A DNA stretch of 64,000 bases from Streptacidiphilus fuscans (GTDB lineage Bacteria; Actinomycetota; Actinomycetes; Streptomycetales; Streptomycetaceae). Made by a program: the position numbers and the translations under genes. Numbering within the stretch: position 1 is the first letter of the stretch; every line of letters begins with the position of its first letter. The stretch is taken from contig NZ_JADPRT010000003.1 in NCBI RefSeq assembly GCF_015690355.1, positions 462,474 through 526,473 of the forward strand, read 5' to 3'. The notes beneath the pieces were generated by a model. That model had not been told where the DNA came from and did not search any database. It worked only from the letters and a program-made list of their open reading frames with translations. Positions 15,809 through 23,000 of this stretch are shown in pieces.

Positions 15809-16852
15809 TCAGGGCGTGTCCAGCCAGCCGGCCTGCGCGGCCTTGATCCCCGCCTCGAACCGGCTGCTGGCGTCGAGCCGTTCGCACAGGTCGTTCATCA
15901 CCCGGCGGACCGTGCGGTCGCTGACCGCCAGGCGGGCCGCCGCGGCCTCGTCGGTCATGCCCGAGGCGAGGAGCTTCAGTACCTCGCGCTCCCGCTGGGT
16001 CAGGCCGTGGCGACCGGGCGCGGCGCTGGCGCCGAGCGGAGTCGAGGTGTTCCAGATGCTCTCGAACATGGCCGCCAGTGCCTGCACCAGGCTGGCGTCG
16101 GTCACCAGGAGGGCGCCCTTGCCCGTGGCGCGGGCGTCGATGGGGACGAAGGCCGTGGCCCGGTCGATGACGATCAGACGGTGGGGCAGCGTCGGGGAGG
16201 TGCGGACCTCGCTGCCCGACTCGGTGAGCCACTGGGCGTGCGCCGCGGTCGCCGGATCGTTTCGGCAGGAGTCCTGCATGATCTCGCGGATGGTCAGCCC
16301 GCGTTCCAGCGCGCGGGCGTCGTTGCGTCGCGCCGCCTCTAGGTCCGCCGGTTTGCGTGCTGATCCCGGGGTGATGCCCAGCACCTCGTAACCAGCGGTC
16401 TCCACCTGCTGTTCGATGCGGGCGATGACCACGTCGATGCCGGTCAGGCGCTCGGTGCCGGAGTCTCTCGGCTGCGCCGCGGTCCGTTCGGCGATCATCG
16501 CGGCGATCTCCGCCTGGGAGGCGGCGATCCGGGCCCGCTTCCGTTCCAGGTCTGCGTTCTGTCTGGCCAGCAGCGTCTGCAGGCCGGTCTGCGGGTCGAC
16601 CGCCCGCCAGCCGCCGCTGCGGTCCGAGGAACGGCGGATCAGGGCGAGCGCGAACATCTGGTCCAGTGCGTCTCGCACCTGGTCCTCGGTCAGGCCCAGG
16701 GCCAGGCAGAGTTCGTCCACGCCGAACGTCTTCTCGGCGAGCAAGGTCCGGTAGACGCTCTCGGCGGTGCCGTCCAGTCCCAACGCGTCCAGCACGAGCG
16801 CGGCCCCCCTCGTCGTCCTTGGCCGAGATCCTCCCTGGTTATCGGTGTACAA
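15809..16852 (-). CDS. TrmB/LuxR-type transcriptional regulator, first of two paralogues
   Basis: This 347-aa protein has an N-terminal winged helix like TrmB (LDALGLDGTAESVYRTLLAE, LCLALGLTEDQVRDALDQM; residues 20-75), a coiled segment about 90-125, and a central domain resembling the PLD-like sensor region (about 135-270, LIVIDRATAFVPID). It ends in a LuxR HTH (LTQREREVLKLLASGMTDEA to SRFEAGIKAAQAGWL). The same layout and the same SRFEAG-KAAQ-G-L tail occur in the regulator at 44290-45366. GTG 16852 is the longest start and lacks a good ribosome site. It is divergent from the 108-aa gene and is the likely regulator of the island to its right. The ligand is unknown. Confidence 0.8.
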   Translation of the reverse strand: MYTDNQGGSRPRTTRGAALVLDALGLDGTAESVYRTLLAEKTFGVDELCLALGLTEDQVRDALDQMFALALIRRSSDRSGGWRAVDPQTGLQTLLARQNADLERKRARIAASQAEIAAMIAERTAAQPRDSGTERLTGIDVVIARIEQQVETAGYEVLGITPGSARKPADLEAARRNDARALERGLTIREIMQDSCRNDPATAAHAQWLTESGSEVRTSPTLPHRLIVIDRATAFVPIDARATGKGALLVTDASLVQALAAMFESIWNTSTPLGASAAPGRHGLTQREREVLKLLASGMTDEAAAARLAVSDRTVRRVMNDLCERLDASSRFEAGIKAAQAGWLDTP

Positions 16853-17067
16853 GCAAGTGCTGGCGTGTGACAGCCGTGTGACGAACCGTGAGGTCGCCGA
16901 GGGGGTGTGTCCGGGTCCGGCCAGTCCGCTTCCGTACAGGTCAAAGCCCTGGTCGGTGCTCGGGGTCGCCGGGCAGAGTCATTCCTGTCAGCGGCTCACC
17001 GCTCCGGAACATCGGTTCCGGAACCCTCGGTGGACCGGCCGGAAAAGTCTCTACGGAGGAGATCCAC
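16853..17067. promoter_or_regulatory. Divergent control region with spaced CGTGTGAC repeats and a TTCCGT-N-CAGG-N7-CCTG element
   Basis: CGTGTGAC occurs at 16864-16871 and 16875-16882, with a degenerate CGTGAGG at 16887. The spacing of 11-12 bp is about one helical turn, as for a multimeric regulator. At 16930-16951 lies TTCCGT-N-CAGG-N7-CCTG, repeated in the same arrangement upstream of the peptide gene at 20909-20930. The ribosome site GGAGGA at 17055-17060 sits 7 nt before ATG 17068. Confidence 0.5.
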
Positions 17068-17394
17068 ATGGGCAACGACGCAAAGCAGATGATGGCGAAC
17101 CTGTACGCCAACGGTGCCGAGTTCGACGCCGACTGGAGCGGTGTCAGCGACGAGGCGCTGACGCGTCTGCGTGAGGCGTCCGAGTCGGGCGACGCCGCGG
17201 TGCAGGCCGTCCTCACCAACCTGGCCTTCTCGAAGTTCGAGGACGCCGACCAGGCGCGCCGCCTCGCCGCGTCCCTGGCCGGCATCAAGCAGGCCGTGAC
17301 CGCCAGCATCTTCGACGAGCTGCCGACCACCTCGATCGACGACCTGCGTGCCGCCGCCGAGGCCGCGGGCTACGAGGTCGAGGTCCTGGCCTGA
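17068..17394 (+). CDS. 108-aa acidic helical protein of unknown function
   Basis: The start ATG 17068 is secured by a strong GGAGGA at 7-nt spacing. The protein is acidic, predicted almost entirely helical, with no Cys and only one Trp (W23, in DADWSGVSDEALTRL). It ends IDDLRAAAEAAGYEVEVLA. That end faintly recalls the tail of Nif11-type leader domains, but there is no double-Gly cleavage site and no core-peptide region after it, so I do not call it a RiPP precursor. It is the first gene divergent from the TrmB/LuxR regulator and 156 nt before the tandem cupin gene. It may be a carrier, adaptor or small regulator in the island. Confidence 0.7.
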   Translation: MGNDAKQMMANLYANGAEFDADWSGVSDEALTRLREASESGDAAVQAVLTNLAFSKFEDADQARRLAASLAGIKQAVTASIFDELPTTSIDDLRAAAEAAGYEVEVLA

Positions 17395-17475
17395 GGCCAC
17401 GGTCTGAGGCAGGCGCACGCGCATTGATCCGGGTCACCGAGCCGTCTCGGCCCGGTGCCCCGGATCGGGCGCGAC

Positions 17476-17525
17476 GCATCGGACGCACGCATCGGACACG
17501 ACGCATCGGACACGACGCATCGGAC
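17476..17525. repeat. Four direct repeats of GCATCGGAC before the tandem cupin gene
   Basis: GCATCGGAC occurs at 17476-17484, 17489-17497, 17503-17511 and 17517-17525, with periods of 13, 14 and 14 bp. The array ends 25 nt before ATG 17551. It could be a multi-site operator or a 5' leader repeat. Confidence 0.65.
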
Positions 17526-17550
17526 GCACGAAGAAGGAGGAGGCGGATCA

Positions 17551-18837
17551 ATGAACGATTCATTTGCGATCCAGGGGCTCGAGTGGCGGGCCAACTGGCG
17601 GATTGAGAATGGGAACGACTCCTACGTCGTGCCGTTTCCGACTCTGCGTCCGGCCACCCTGGTGTTCCACGGGGAGACCGAGTTCAGCTACGGCCACTAC
17701 GGGATCCACCTCGGGCAGGCCGACGTCCTGACCTTCCTGGGGCCCAGCGACGGCACCGTCACCGGCTACTTCATCGACTGCCGGGTCGGCTCGCCGACCG
17801 CCGGGATGCGCGAGAGCGTGACCTGGTCTCCTTCCTCGGCCCGGGCGTTGTACATCCCGAACGGGGTGGCGCACACCTTCGACGGGCTCGAGCGCGTCAA
17901 CACCATCAACAGCTACGAGCTGTTCCTCCCGTCGCCGGAGGAGTGGGTCCACGGCGACCTGGACTGGCAGCCCGACGCCGACATCATCAACCTCCCGCTG
18001 GACGTCGCGGACGAGGACCTGCCCTACTTCGTCCCGAACAGCCACCCGGCAGGCGAGGCCTGGTACGACCTGGTCGCCGCGCGGCAGCGCGCGTCCATCC
18101 CGCAGACGGCGCCGCTCGAGTACCCGATGACCCGCCAGATGCGGCTGGCCGACGGCACCGTCCGACGCGTCGAGCTGCGACGTCGGCTGACGCGGGCGGC
18201 GAAGCCGGCCTGGGAGCCCTTCGCCGGCGTGTTCGGGGTCGGCTGGGTGCGCCATCCGGTGATCCCGAGCGGGGAGGAGTCGGGATTCTCGGTCCTGGTC
18301 GACCGGTACCCGCTCTACTTCATCGACCACGGCGAGACCGGGTACACCCACGACGCCTACGGGATCCACCTCGGGCAGGAGGACCGGCTGACCTTCGTCG
18401 GTCCCAAGGACCAGACCGTGACGCTCCGGCTGATCGACACCCGGCCCGACTCGCCCACCTACGGCGCGGACACCAGCTTCAGCTTCACCCCGGACCCCGA
18501 GCGGTACCTGCTGCTGCCCCCGGGTGTCGGGCACGCCTTCGAGCACATCGAGAAGGTCTACACGATCAACCGTCCCCGCACGCTGCTGCCGGTGGACGGC
18601 ACGGAGTACCTGCCGGGTAACGACGTGATCGACTGGCCCGTCGAGAAGCGTCCGATCCCGCGGCTCGAGGTGAACTCCGTTCCCGCCGGACGCGACTACT
18701 ACGAGGCCAGGGTCGCCGAGCAGAAGCAGCTGCGGAAGAACCAGACCGTGCAGTCCACCCCCGCGGTGCTGCTGACGCGGGACGAGAACGGCCGGGAGAT
18801 CCGGGTGGCGCTGCGGAGAAAGGTCGCCGCGGCCTGA
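17551..18837 (+). CDS. Tandem RmlC-like double-cupin protein
   Basis: This 428-aa protein is an internal duplication of a unit of about 215 aa. Each half has an RmlC-like cupin (dTDP-4-dehydrorhamnose 3,5-epimerase fold): half 1 YGIHLGQADVLTFLGP then SPTAG and YIPNGVAHTF; half 2 YGIHLGQEDRLTFVGP then SPTYG and LLPPGVGHAF. Each cupin is followed by a conserved tail (NSHPAGEAWYDL / NSVPAGRDYYEA, ending VELRRRL / VALRRKV). By alignment to RmlC, histidines H53/H108 and H273/H328 match the two active-site histidines, whereas the catalytic lysine position seems to be non-Lys in both halves. Normal epimerases are about 180-200 aa with one domain. ATG 17551 follows GGAGGAGG. A non-epimerase or altered sugar/ligand role is inferred. 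Confidence 0.75.
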   Translation: MNDSFAIQGLEWRANWRIENGNDSYVVPFPTLRPATLVFHGETEFSYGHYGIHLGQADVLTFLGPSDGTVTGYFIDCRVGSPTAGMRESVTWSPSSARALYIPNGVAHTFDGLERVNTINSYELFLPSPEEWVHGDLDWQPDADIINLPLDVADEDLPYFVPNSHPAGEAWYDLVAARQRASIPQTAPLEYPMTRQMRLADGTVRRVELRRRLTRAAKPAWEPFAGVFGVGWVRHPVIPSGEESGFSVLVDRYPLYFIDHGETGYTHDAYGIHLGQEDRLTFVGPKDQTVTLRLIDTRPDSPTYGADTSFSFTPDPERYLLLPPGVGHAFEHIEKVYTINRPRTLLPVDGTEYLPGNDVIDWPVEKRPIPRLEVNSVPAGRDYYEARVAEQKQLRKNQTVQSTPAVLLTRDENGREIRVALRRKVAAA

Positions 18838-18845
18838 GCCCCACC

Positions 18846-18881
18846 CCGCCCGGGTGGCCAGGCAGCTGGCCACCCGGGCGG
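18846..18881. terminator. Strong hairpin after the tandem cupin gene
   Basis: Perfect 15-bp stem CCGCCCGGGTGGCCA / TGGCCACCCGGGCGG with the 6-nt loop GGCAGC, starting 9 nt beyond the stop. The MFS gene begins 67 nt further on, so this may be a partial terminator or attenuator inside the island. Confidence 0.8.
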
Positions 18882-18947
18882 CTGTGCGCGCCCACGGCGG
18901 TCGATCCTGACCAGCCGTCACCACCCTTGAGCAATCGCGGAGGAGAG

Positions 18948-20276
18948 ATGGAAGCACCGCCCCCGGACCTCGGTCGGAGTACCAGCCTGTGGCGCAACCG
19001 GGCGTTCCTTTTCCTGTGGGGAGGCCAGTCGGTCAGCGTCCTGGGATCGACCGTGTCAGGGATCATCATCCCTCTCTACGCGGTGCTCGTGCTGCACGTC
19101 TCCACGTTCGAGATGGGCCTGCTGGCCGCCGCCGGTTCCGTCCCCTACATGCTGGTCGGGCTGATGGCGGGAGCCGTCGTCGACCGGTTCCCCCGGCGTC
19201 GGCTCATGTTCTGGTGCGACCTGACGCGCGCGCTGGCGCTCGCCTCGATCCCACTCACCATGCTGCTGTCCGGGACGCCGCCGATCGGTCAACTGCTCGC
19301 GGTCGCCGTGCTGGTGGGGGTCATGACGGTCTTCTTCGACGTCGCGTACCAGAGCTACCTGCCCGGTCTGGTCGAGAACGAGCAACTGATCGACGGCAAC
19401 GGAAAGCTGTCCACGACCGAGTCCGTCGCCGAGGCGGTGGGCCCCGGCCTGGCGGGCGTGCTGATCACAGTGCTCGGCAGGGCGGGCGCGATCCTCTTCG
19501 ACGTCGCCACCTATGCGCTCAGTTGCCTGTCCCTCGTCCTGATCAGGACACCGGACGAGGTCATCGAGAAGCGACCCGTGCCCACACCGCGGCAGCTCGT
19601 CCGCGACGTGGCCGAAGGCGCCGCGTATGTCGGACGCGATCGGATCCTGCGCAGGCTGGCGCAGTTCGCGGTGACCGTCAACCTCTTCGGCTCGGCGTAC
19701 GGCTCGCTGGAGATCGTGTTCCTCAACCGCGACCTGCACGCCCAGGCCTGGATGATCGGAGCCGCCGCGGCGATCGGCAGCACCGGAGGCGTGCTCGGCG
19801 GTCTGGCCGCGGCGGCACTCGGGCGGCGCATCGGTTCCGCACGTGCCACATGGCTGCCGCTCCTCGCGCTCGGCTGGCTCGTCCTGCTGGTCCCCCTGGC
19901 CCAGCCCGGGTGGGGCTTCGTCCTGGTGGGCCTCGGGACGGCCGGCAACGTCGCCTCCATCGTCATCTACGCGACCGGCGCGGTGAGCTACCGTCAGGCG
20001 ACGTGCCCGCCGCACCTCCTGAGCCGGGTGACCTCCTGCCTGCGCTGGATCTCCTGGTGCTCGATGCCGGCCGGAGCACTCCTCGGCGGCCTGCTGGGCA
20101 CCCTCGCGGGTCTGCGGGCCGGGATCTCGATCGCGGTGGTCGGCTGCTTCCTCGCCGGTCTGTGGCTGTTCTTCTCCCCGTTGCGCCGGATGCGCGACCT
20201 CCCGCTGGCGCGGACCGGAACAGAAAACACCGGAAAAACCCTGGACGAACAGCCAGAGCCGAGTTTGGCGACCTGA
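18948..20276 (+). CDS. MFS transporter (enterobactin/multidrug exporter-like)
   Basis: This 442-aa protein has 12 predicted membrane helices. It carries the MFS motif A-like loop VVDRFPRRRLMFWCDL between TM2 and TM3 and the family block VENEQLIDGNGKLSTTESVAEAVGPGLAG. The closest look is to EntS-type drug or siderophore exporters (MFS_3). A paralogue in the window, 40082-41374, shares DQLVDGNGKLNATETASDSAGPALG. ATG 18948 follows GGAGGAGA. Its position between the tandem cupin and TPR genes suggests export of the product of this island. It is separated from the cupin gene by a strong hairpin, so it may have an additional promoter. Confidence 0.9.
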   Translation: MEAPPPDLGRSTSLWRNRAFLFLWGGQSVSVLGSTVSGIIIPLYAVLVLHVSTFEMGLLAAAGSVPYMLVGLMAGAVVDRFPRRRLMFWCDLTRALALASIPLTMLLSGTPPIGQLLAVAVLVGVMTVFFDVAYQSYLPGLVENEQLIDGNGKLSTTESVAEAVGPGLAGVLITVLGRAGAILFDVATYALSCLSLVLIRTPDEVIEKRPVPTPRQLVRDVAEGAAYVGRDRILRRLAQFAVTVNLFGSAYGSLEIVFLNRDLHAQAWMIGAAAAIGSTGGVLGGLAAAALGRRIGSARATWLPLLALGWLVLLVPLAQPGWGFVLVGLGTAGNVASIVIYATGAVSYRQATCPPHLLSRVTSCLRWISWCSMPAGALLGGLLGTLAGLRAGISIAVVGCFLAGLWLFFSPLRRMRDLPLARTGTENTGKTLDEQPEPSLAT

Positions 20277-20349
20277 AGGACATGCGCCAACCAGGCCAAT
20301 CCGTCTGATACCTTTGTCTGCCACACAGCCAATTCTCCAGGGAGTTGCC

Positions 20350-20850
20350 ATGAATGCTCCGGTCGAGCTGGACCGCGAAATGCGCGAGGCGATCGGACTT
20401 CGGGACGGCGGGCAGTTCGAGCAGTCGTGCGCCGCATTCCAGGATCTCGCCCGCCGTTTTCCCGACAGTGCCGAGGTGAGCTTCCAGGCCGCGTGGTCGC
20501 ACGACCGGGCCGGACGCGAGGAGGAGGCCTGCGGTTACTACGAGCGGGCGCTGCAGCTCCCCGGCCTGTCCCGGGAGGACCTCCAGGGCGCCCTGCTCGG
20601 ACTGGGCAGCACCTACCGCGTGCTGGGGCGGCACGACGAGTCCGTGGCGACCCTGGAACGGGCCGTGAAGGAATTCCCCGACTTCCCCGCCCTGCGTGCG
20701 TTCCTGGCGATCTCCTATTTCTCCGCGGGTTCGCAGGAGAAGGCGCTCGGAATCATGCTGAACCTGCTGGCGGACACGAGTTCCGACCCGTCGGTCGAGG
20801 AATACCTGAGGCCCATCAGGCAGTATGCCGAGGAATTCCTGGGGCACTGA
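20350..20850 (+). CDS. Tetratricopeptide-repeat protein
   Basis: This 166-aa soluble protein has about three to four TPR-like helical hairpins: REAIGLRDGGQFEQSCAAFQ, EVSFQAAWSHDRAGREEEAC, LGLGSTYRVLGRHDESVATL and RAFLAISYFSAGSQEKAL. ATG 20350 follows CAGGGAG. TPR proteins bind peptides or partner proteins. It starts 73 nt after the MFS gene and 199 nt before the small peptide gene, so a role in binding a product or peptide of this island is possible but unproven. Confidence 0.85.
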   Translation: MNAPVELDREMREAIGLRDGGQFEQSCAAFQDLARRFPDSAEVSFQAAWSHDRAGREEEACGYYERALQLPGLSREDLQGALLGLGSTYRVLGRHDESVATLERAVKEFPDFPALRAFLAISYFSAGSQEKALGIMLNLLADTSSDPSVEEYLRPIRQYAEEFLGH

Positions 20851-20891
20851 GCAGCGGAATCGGCCGATCTGGCTCACGCGGGCAGATGTCC

Positions 20892-20930
20892 GGCTCCGGA
20901 CATTCCGGTTCCGTCCAGGGTCGAAACCTG
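20892..20930 (+). promoter_or_regulatory. Second copy of the TTCCGT-N-CAGG-N7-CCTG element, before the peptide gene
   Basis: TTCCGT-N-CAGG-N7-CCTG lies at 20909-20930, matching 16930-16951 in spacing and also in part of the N7 (TC-R-AA). It is preceded by GCTCCGGACATTCCGG, similar to GCTCCGGAACATCGG at about 17000. The shared element suggests common control of the 108-aa gene and the peptide gene. Confidence 0.5.
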
Positions 20931-21049
20931 TTTGGGGTGGGCCGCCGCAGATAGTTTCTCCTTGCGGCCGATTCCGGGACCGAAAGTCCCCGACGATTCG
21001 GCCGCCGTGAGGAATCTGCTCTCCCGAGCCCATGACCCAAGGCGGACCC

Positions 21050-21208
21050 ATGTCGAAAACCGCTCGCAACCTTCTCGTGGCGCTGGCCCTGACCCTCGGC
21101 CTCGGCGCCGCCGCCGTCCCGGTGGGCGCTCTCCACCGCGCGGGGATCGTCGACGCGGCTTCGTCCGCCGCGTCCACCACCTCGCCGAACGACCTGTCCT
21201 GGGGCTGA
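21050..21208 (+). CDS. Small secreted peptide precursor (52 aa)
   Basis: This 52-aa product starts with a basic stretch (MSKTARN), then a hydrophobic core (LLVALALTLGLGAAAVPVGA), then a polar tail (starting LHRAGIVDAASSAAS and ending SPNDLSWG). This is the layout of a secreted or membrane-held peptide; signal cleavage could follow VGA (residue 27). An in-frame ATG at 21032 would add six residues. No Cys is present. It is 31 nt upstream of the 94-aa gene. Secreted peptides beside TrmB/LuxR regulators may be signals, which would also fit the second pair at 44.3-45.7 kb. This is inference. Confidence 0.6.
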   Translation: MSKTARNLLVALALTLGLGAAAVPVGALHRAGIVDAASSAASTTSPNDLSWG

Positions 21209-21239
21209 CCCCAGCTTCACCGACGGAGGAAGTACGGCG

Positions 21240-21524
21240 GTGTACCTCGCCATCGTCACCCTGGTTCCCGGCGCCGCAACGCCTCGGCAACCCATTGATG
21301 AGCAGGTGCTCGTCGACGTCCTGTGGACCCGGGTGACACCGACCGACCGGATCGAGCACATCAGCACCGCGGTCTCAGCGGACGTCATCGAACTGGGCTT
21401 CTACGTCCACGCGGAGAACCGTCGCGAGGCCGACCGGGCGGCGCGGTCCATCGGCGACCGGGCCTGCGGGACCGTCCCCGTCCTGCGTGAGTGGCGCCCG
21501 GCGCCGGGGGCGCGGGACCAGTGA
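21240..21524 (+). CDS. 94-aa protein of unknown function
   Basis: GTG 21240 is supported by GGAGGA at 9-nt spacing. The protein is soluble and looks alpha/beta (VYLAIVTLVPG at the start, VLVDVLWTRVTP, DVIELGFYVHAENRREADRAARSIGDRACG), compatible with a small ferredoxin-like fold. It has a single Cys. It forms a tight pair with the upstream secreted peptide (31-nt gap) and could be its immunity, processing or sensing partner. I recognise no family. Confidence 0.6.
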   Translation: MYLAIVTLVPGAATPRQPIDEQVLVDVLWTRVTPTDRIEHISTAVSADVIELGFYVHAENRREADRAARSIGDRACGTVPVLREWRPAPGARDQ

Positions 21525-21603
21525 GCCGCCCCGGACGCGTCGTGCCGTCCGGACGGGTCCGGACGGCACGTCATGCGTTGCGCTGTGTCGCGCAAAAGGC
21601 CTG

Positions 21604-22734
21604 TCAGCTCAGGGTCTTGACCGCGGCGGCGTCGTACGGCGTCAGCTCGTCGAAGCGGCCGGCGAGGACCTTCGCGGCCCACTCCGGGTCCTGGAGCAGG
21701 GCGCGGCCGACGGCGACCATGTCGAACTCGTCGCGCTCCATGCGGTCGAGCAGGTTGTCGATGCCCTGGACCGGGGAGCCCTCGCCCGCGAAGGCGTGGA
21801 TGAAGTCGCCGTCCAGGCCGACCGAGCCGACGGTGATGGCCGGTTTGCCGGTCAGCTTCTTCGTCCAGCCGGCCAGGTTGAGGTCCGAGCCCTCGAACTC
21901 CGGGATCCAGTAGCGGCGCGTGGACGCGTGGAAGGCGTCGACGCCTGCCGCGGCGATCGGGGCGAGGATCGCCTCCAGCTCCTCCGGGGTCTCGGCGAGA
22001 CGCGCGTCGTAGGCCTCCTGCTTCCACTGCGAGTAGCGGAAGATCACCGGGAAGTCGGGCGAGACCCGCTCGCGGACGGCGGCCGCGATCTCCGCGGCGA
22101 AGCGGGCCCGGGAGACCGGGTCGCCGCCGTAGGCGTCGGTGCGGCGGTTGGTGCCCGCCCACAGGAACTGGTCCACCAGGTAGCCGTGGGCACCGTGCAG
22201 CTCGACGCCGTCGAAGCCGATCCGCTCGGCCGCGGCGGCGGCGTCGGCGAAGGCGCCGATGACGTCGTCCAGGTCGCGCTGGGTCATCGCCTTGCCGGTG
22301 CCCTCGGTCCCGTTGATGCGCAGCCCGGACGGGCCGACCGCCGGGGCGTCGGCGAAGGGCGGCTCGCCCTGGTTGCGCACCATGCCGATGTGCCACAGCT
22401 GCGGCACGATCGCGCCGCCCGCCGCGTGGACGCCCTCGACGACCTTGGCCCACCCGGCCAGCTGCTCCTCGCCGTGGAAGCGCGGCACCCGGTCGCTCTG
22501 ACCGGCCGACTCGTGGCCCACGTAGGTGCCCTCGGTGACGATCAGGCCCACGCCGGCGGCGGCGCGGCGCGAGTAGTACGACTGCACGTTCTCGCCGGGG
22601 ACGCCGCCGGGGGAGAACATGCGCGTCATCGGCGCCATGGCGATGCGGTTGCGGACGGTCAGGCCGTTCAGCGTGACGGGTCGGTCGAGGATCTCGGCGG
22701 CGCGGGACGCGGAGGACTCGGTGGAGGTGGTCAT
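21604..22734 (-). CDS. Old yellow enzyme-family alkene reductase
   Basis: This 376-aa FMN-dependent TIM-barrel oxidoreductase has the OYE blocks NRIAMAPMTRMFSPGG, LWHIGM, GFDGVELHGAHGYLVDQFL, GGDPVSRARF and DMVAVGRALLQDPEWAAK. It would reduce activated alkenes (enones, nitro-alkenes) with NADPH. The HGAHGYL segment corresponds to the family's His/Asn substrate-binding area. ATG 22734 is chosen over an upstream ATG because AGAGGA precedes it. It is transcribed opposite to the island to its left and seems unrelated to it. Confidence 0.9.
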   Translation of the reverse strand: MTTSTESSASRAAEILDRPVTLNGLTVRNRIAMAPMTRMFSPGGVPGENVQSYYSRRAAAGVGLIVTEGTYVGHESAGQSDRVPRFHGEEQLAGWAKVVEGVHAAGGAIVPQLWHIGMVRNQGEPPFADAPAVGPSGLRINGTEGTGKAMTQRDLDDVIGAFADAAAAAERIGFDGVELHGAHGYLVDQFLWAGTNRRTDAYGGDPVSRARFAAEIAAAVRERVSPDFPVIFRYSQWKQEAYDARLAETPEELEAILAPIAAAGVDAFHASTRRYWIPEFEGSDLNLAGWTKKLTGKPAITVGSVGLDGDFIHAFAGEGSPVQGIDNLLDRMERDEFDMVAVGRALLQDPEWAAKVLAGRFDELTPYDAAAVKTLS

Positions 22735-23000
22735 GGGTTTCCTCTGGGGTGCCGGACAGGGGGTGCGTGTGCAGCAAATGCTTGAAGGGGTCAACTGTTG
22801 TGCCGGACGGAAGATTTCTCCGAGGAGCTCCGATTGCCTGTGATCCAGGACACAGTGGGCGGATTCAGGCGGCGCTTGCGGCCTTGGCTCGGACTCGGGC
22901 CGCCTCGGCGGGGAGTCCCGTGGGGCGTTCGGGGGAGGGGCGGCCTGAACGGCGTAAGCCTGCTTGCCCAGGGTTCATGGCGATGTCCTAATTGCCCTAT

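Noticed and set aside
17068..17394. Possible RiPP precursor of Nif11 type
   Set aside because: No double-Gly cleavage site, no core peptide and no maturase (LanM, YcaO, radical SAM) in the neighbourhood. Kept as unknown protein.
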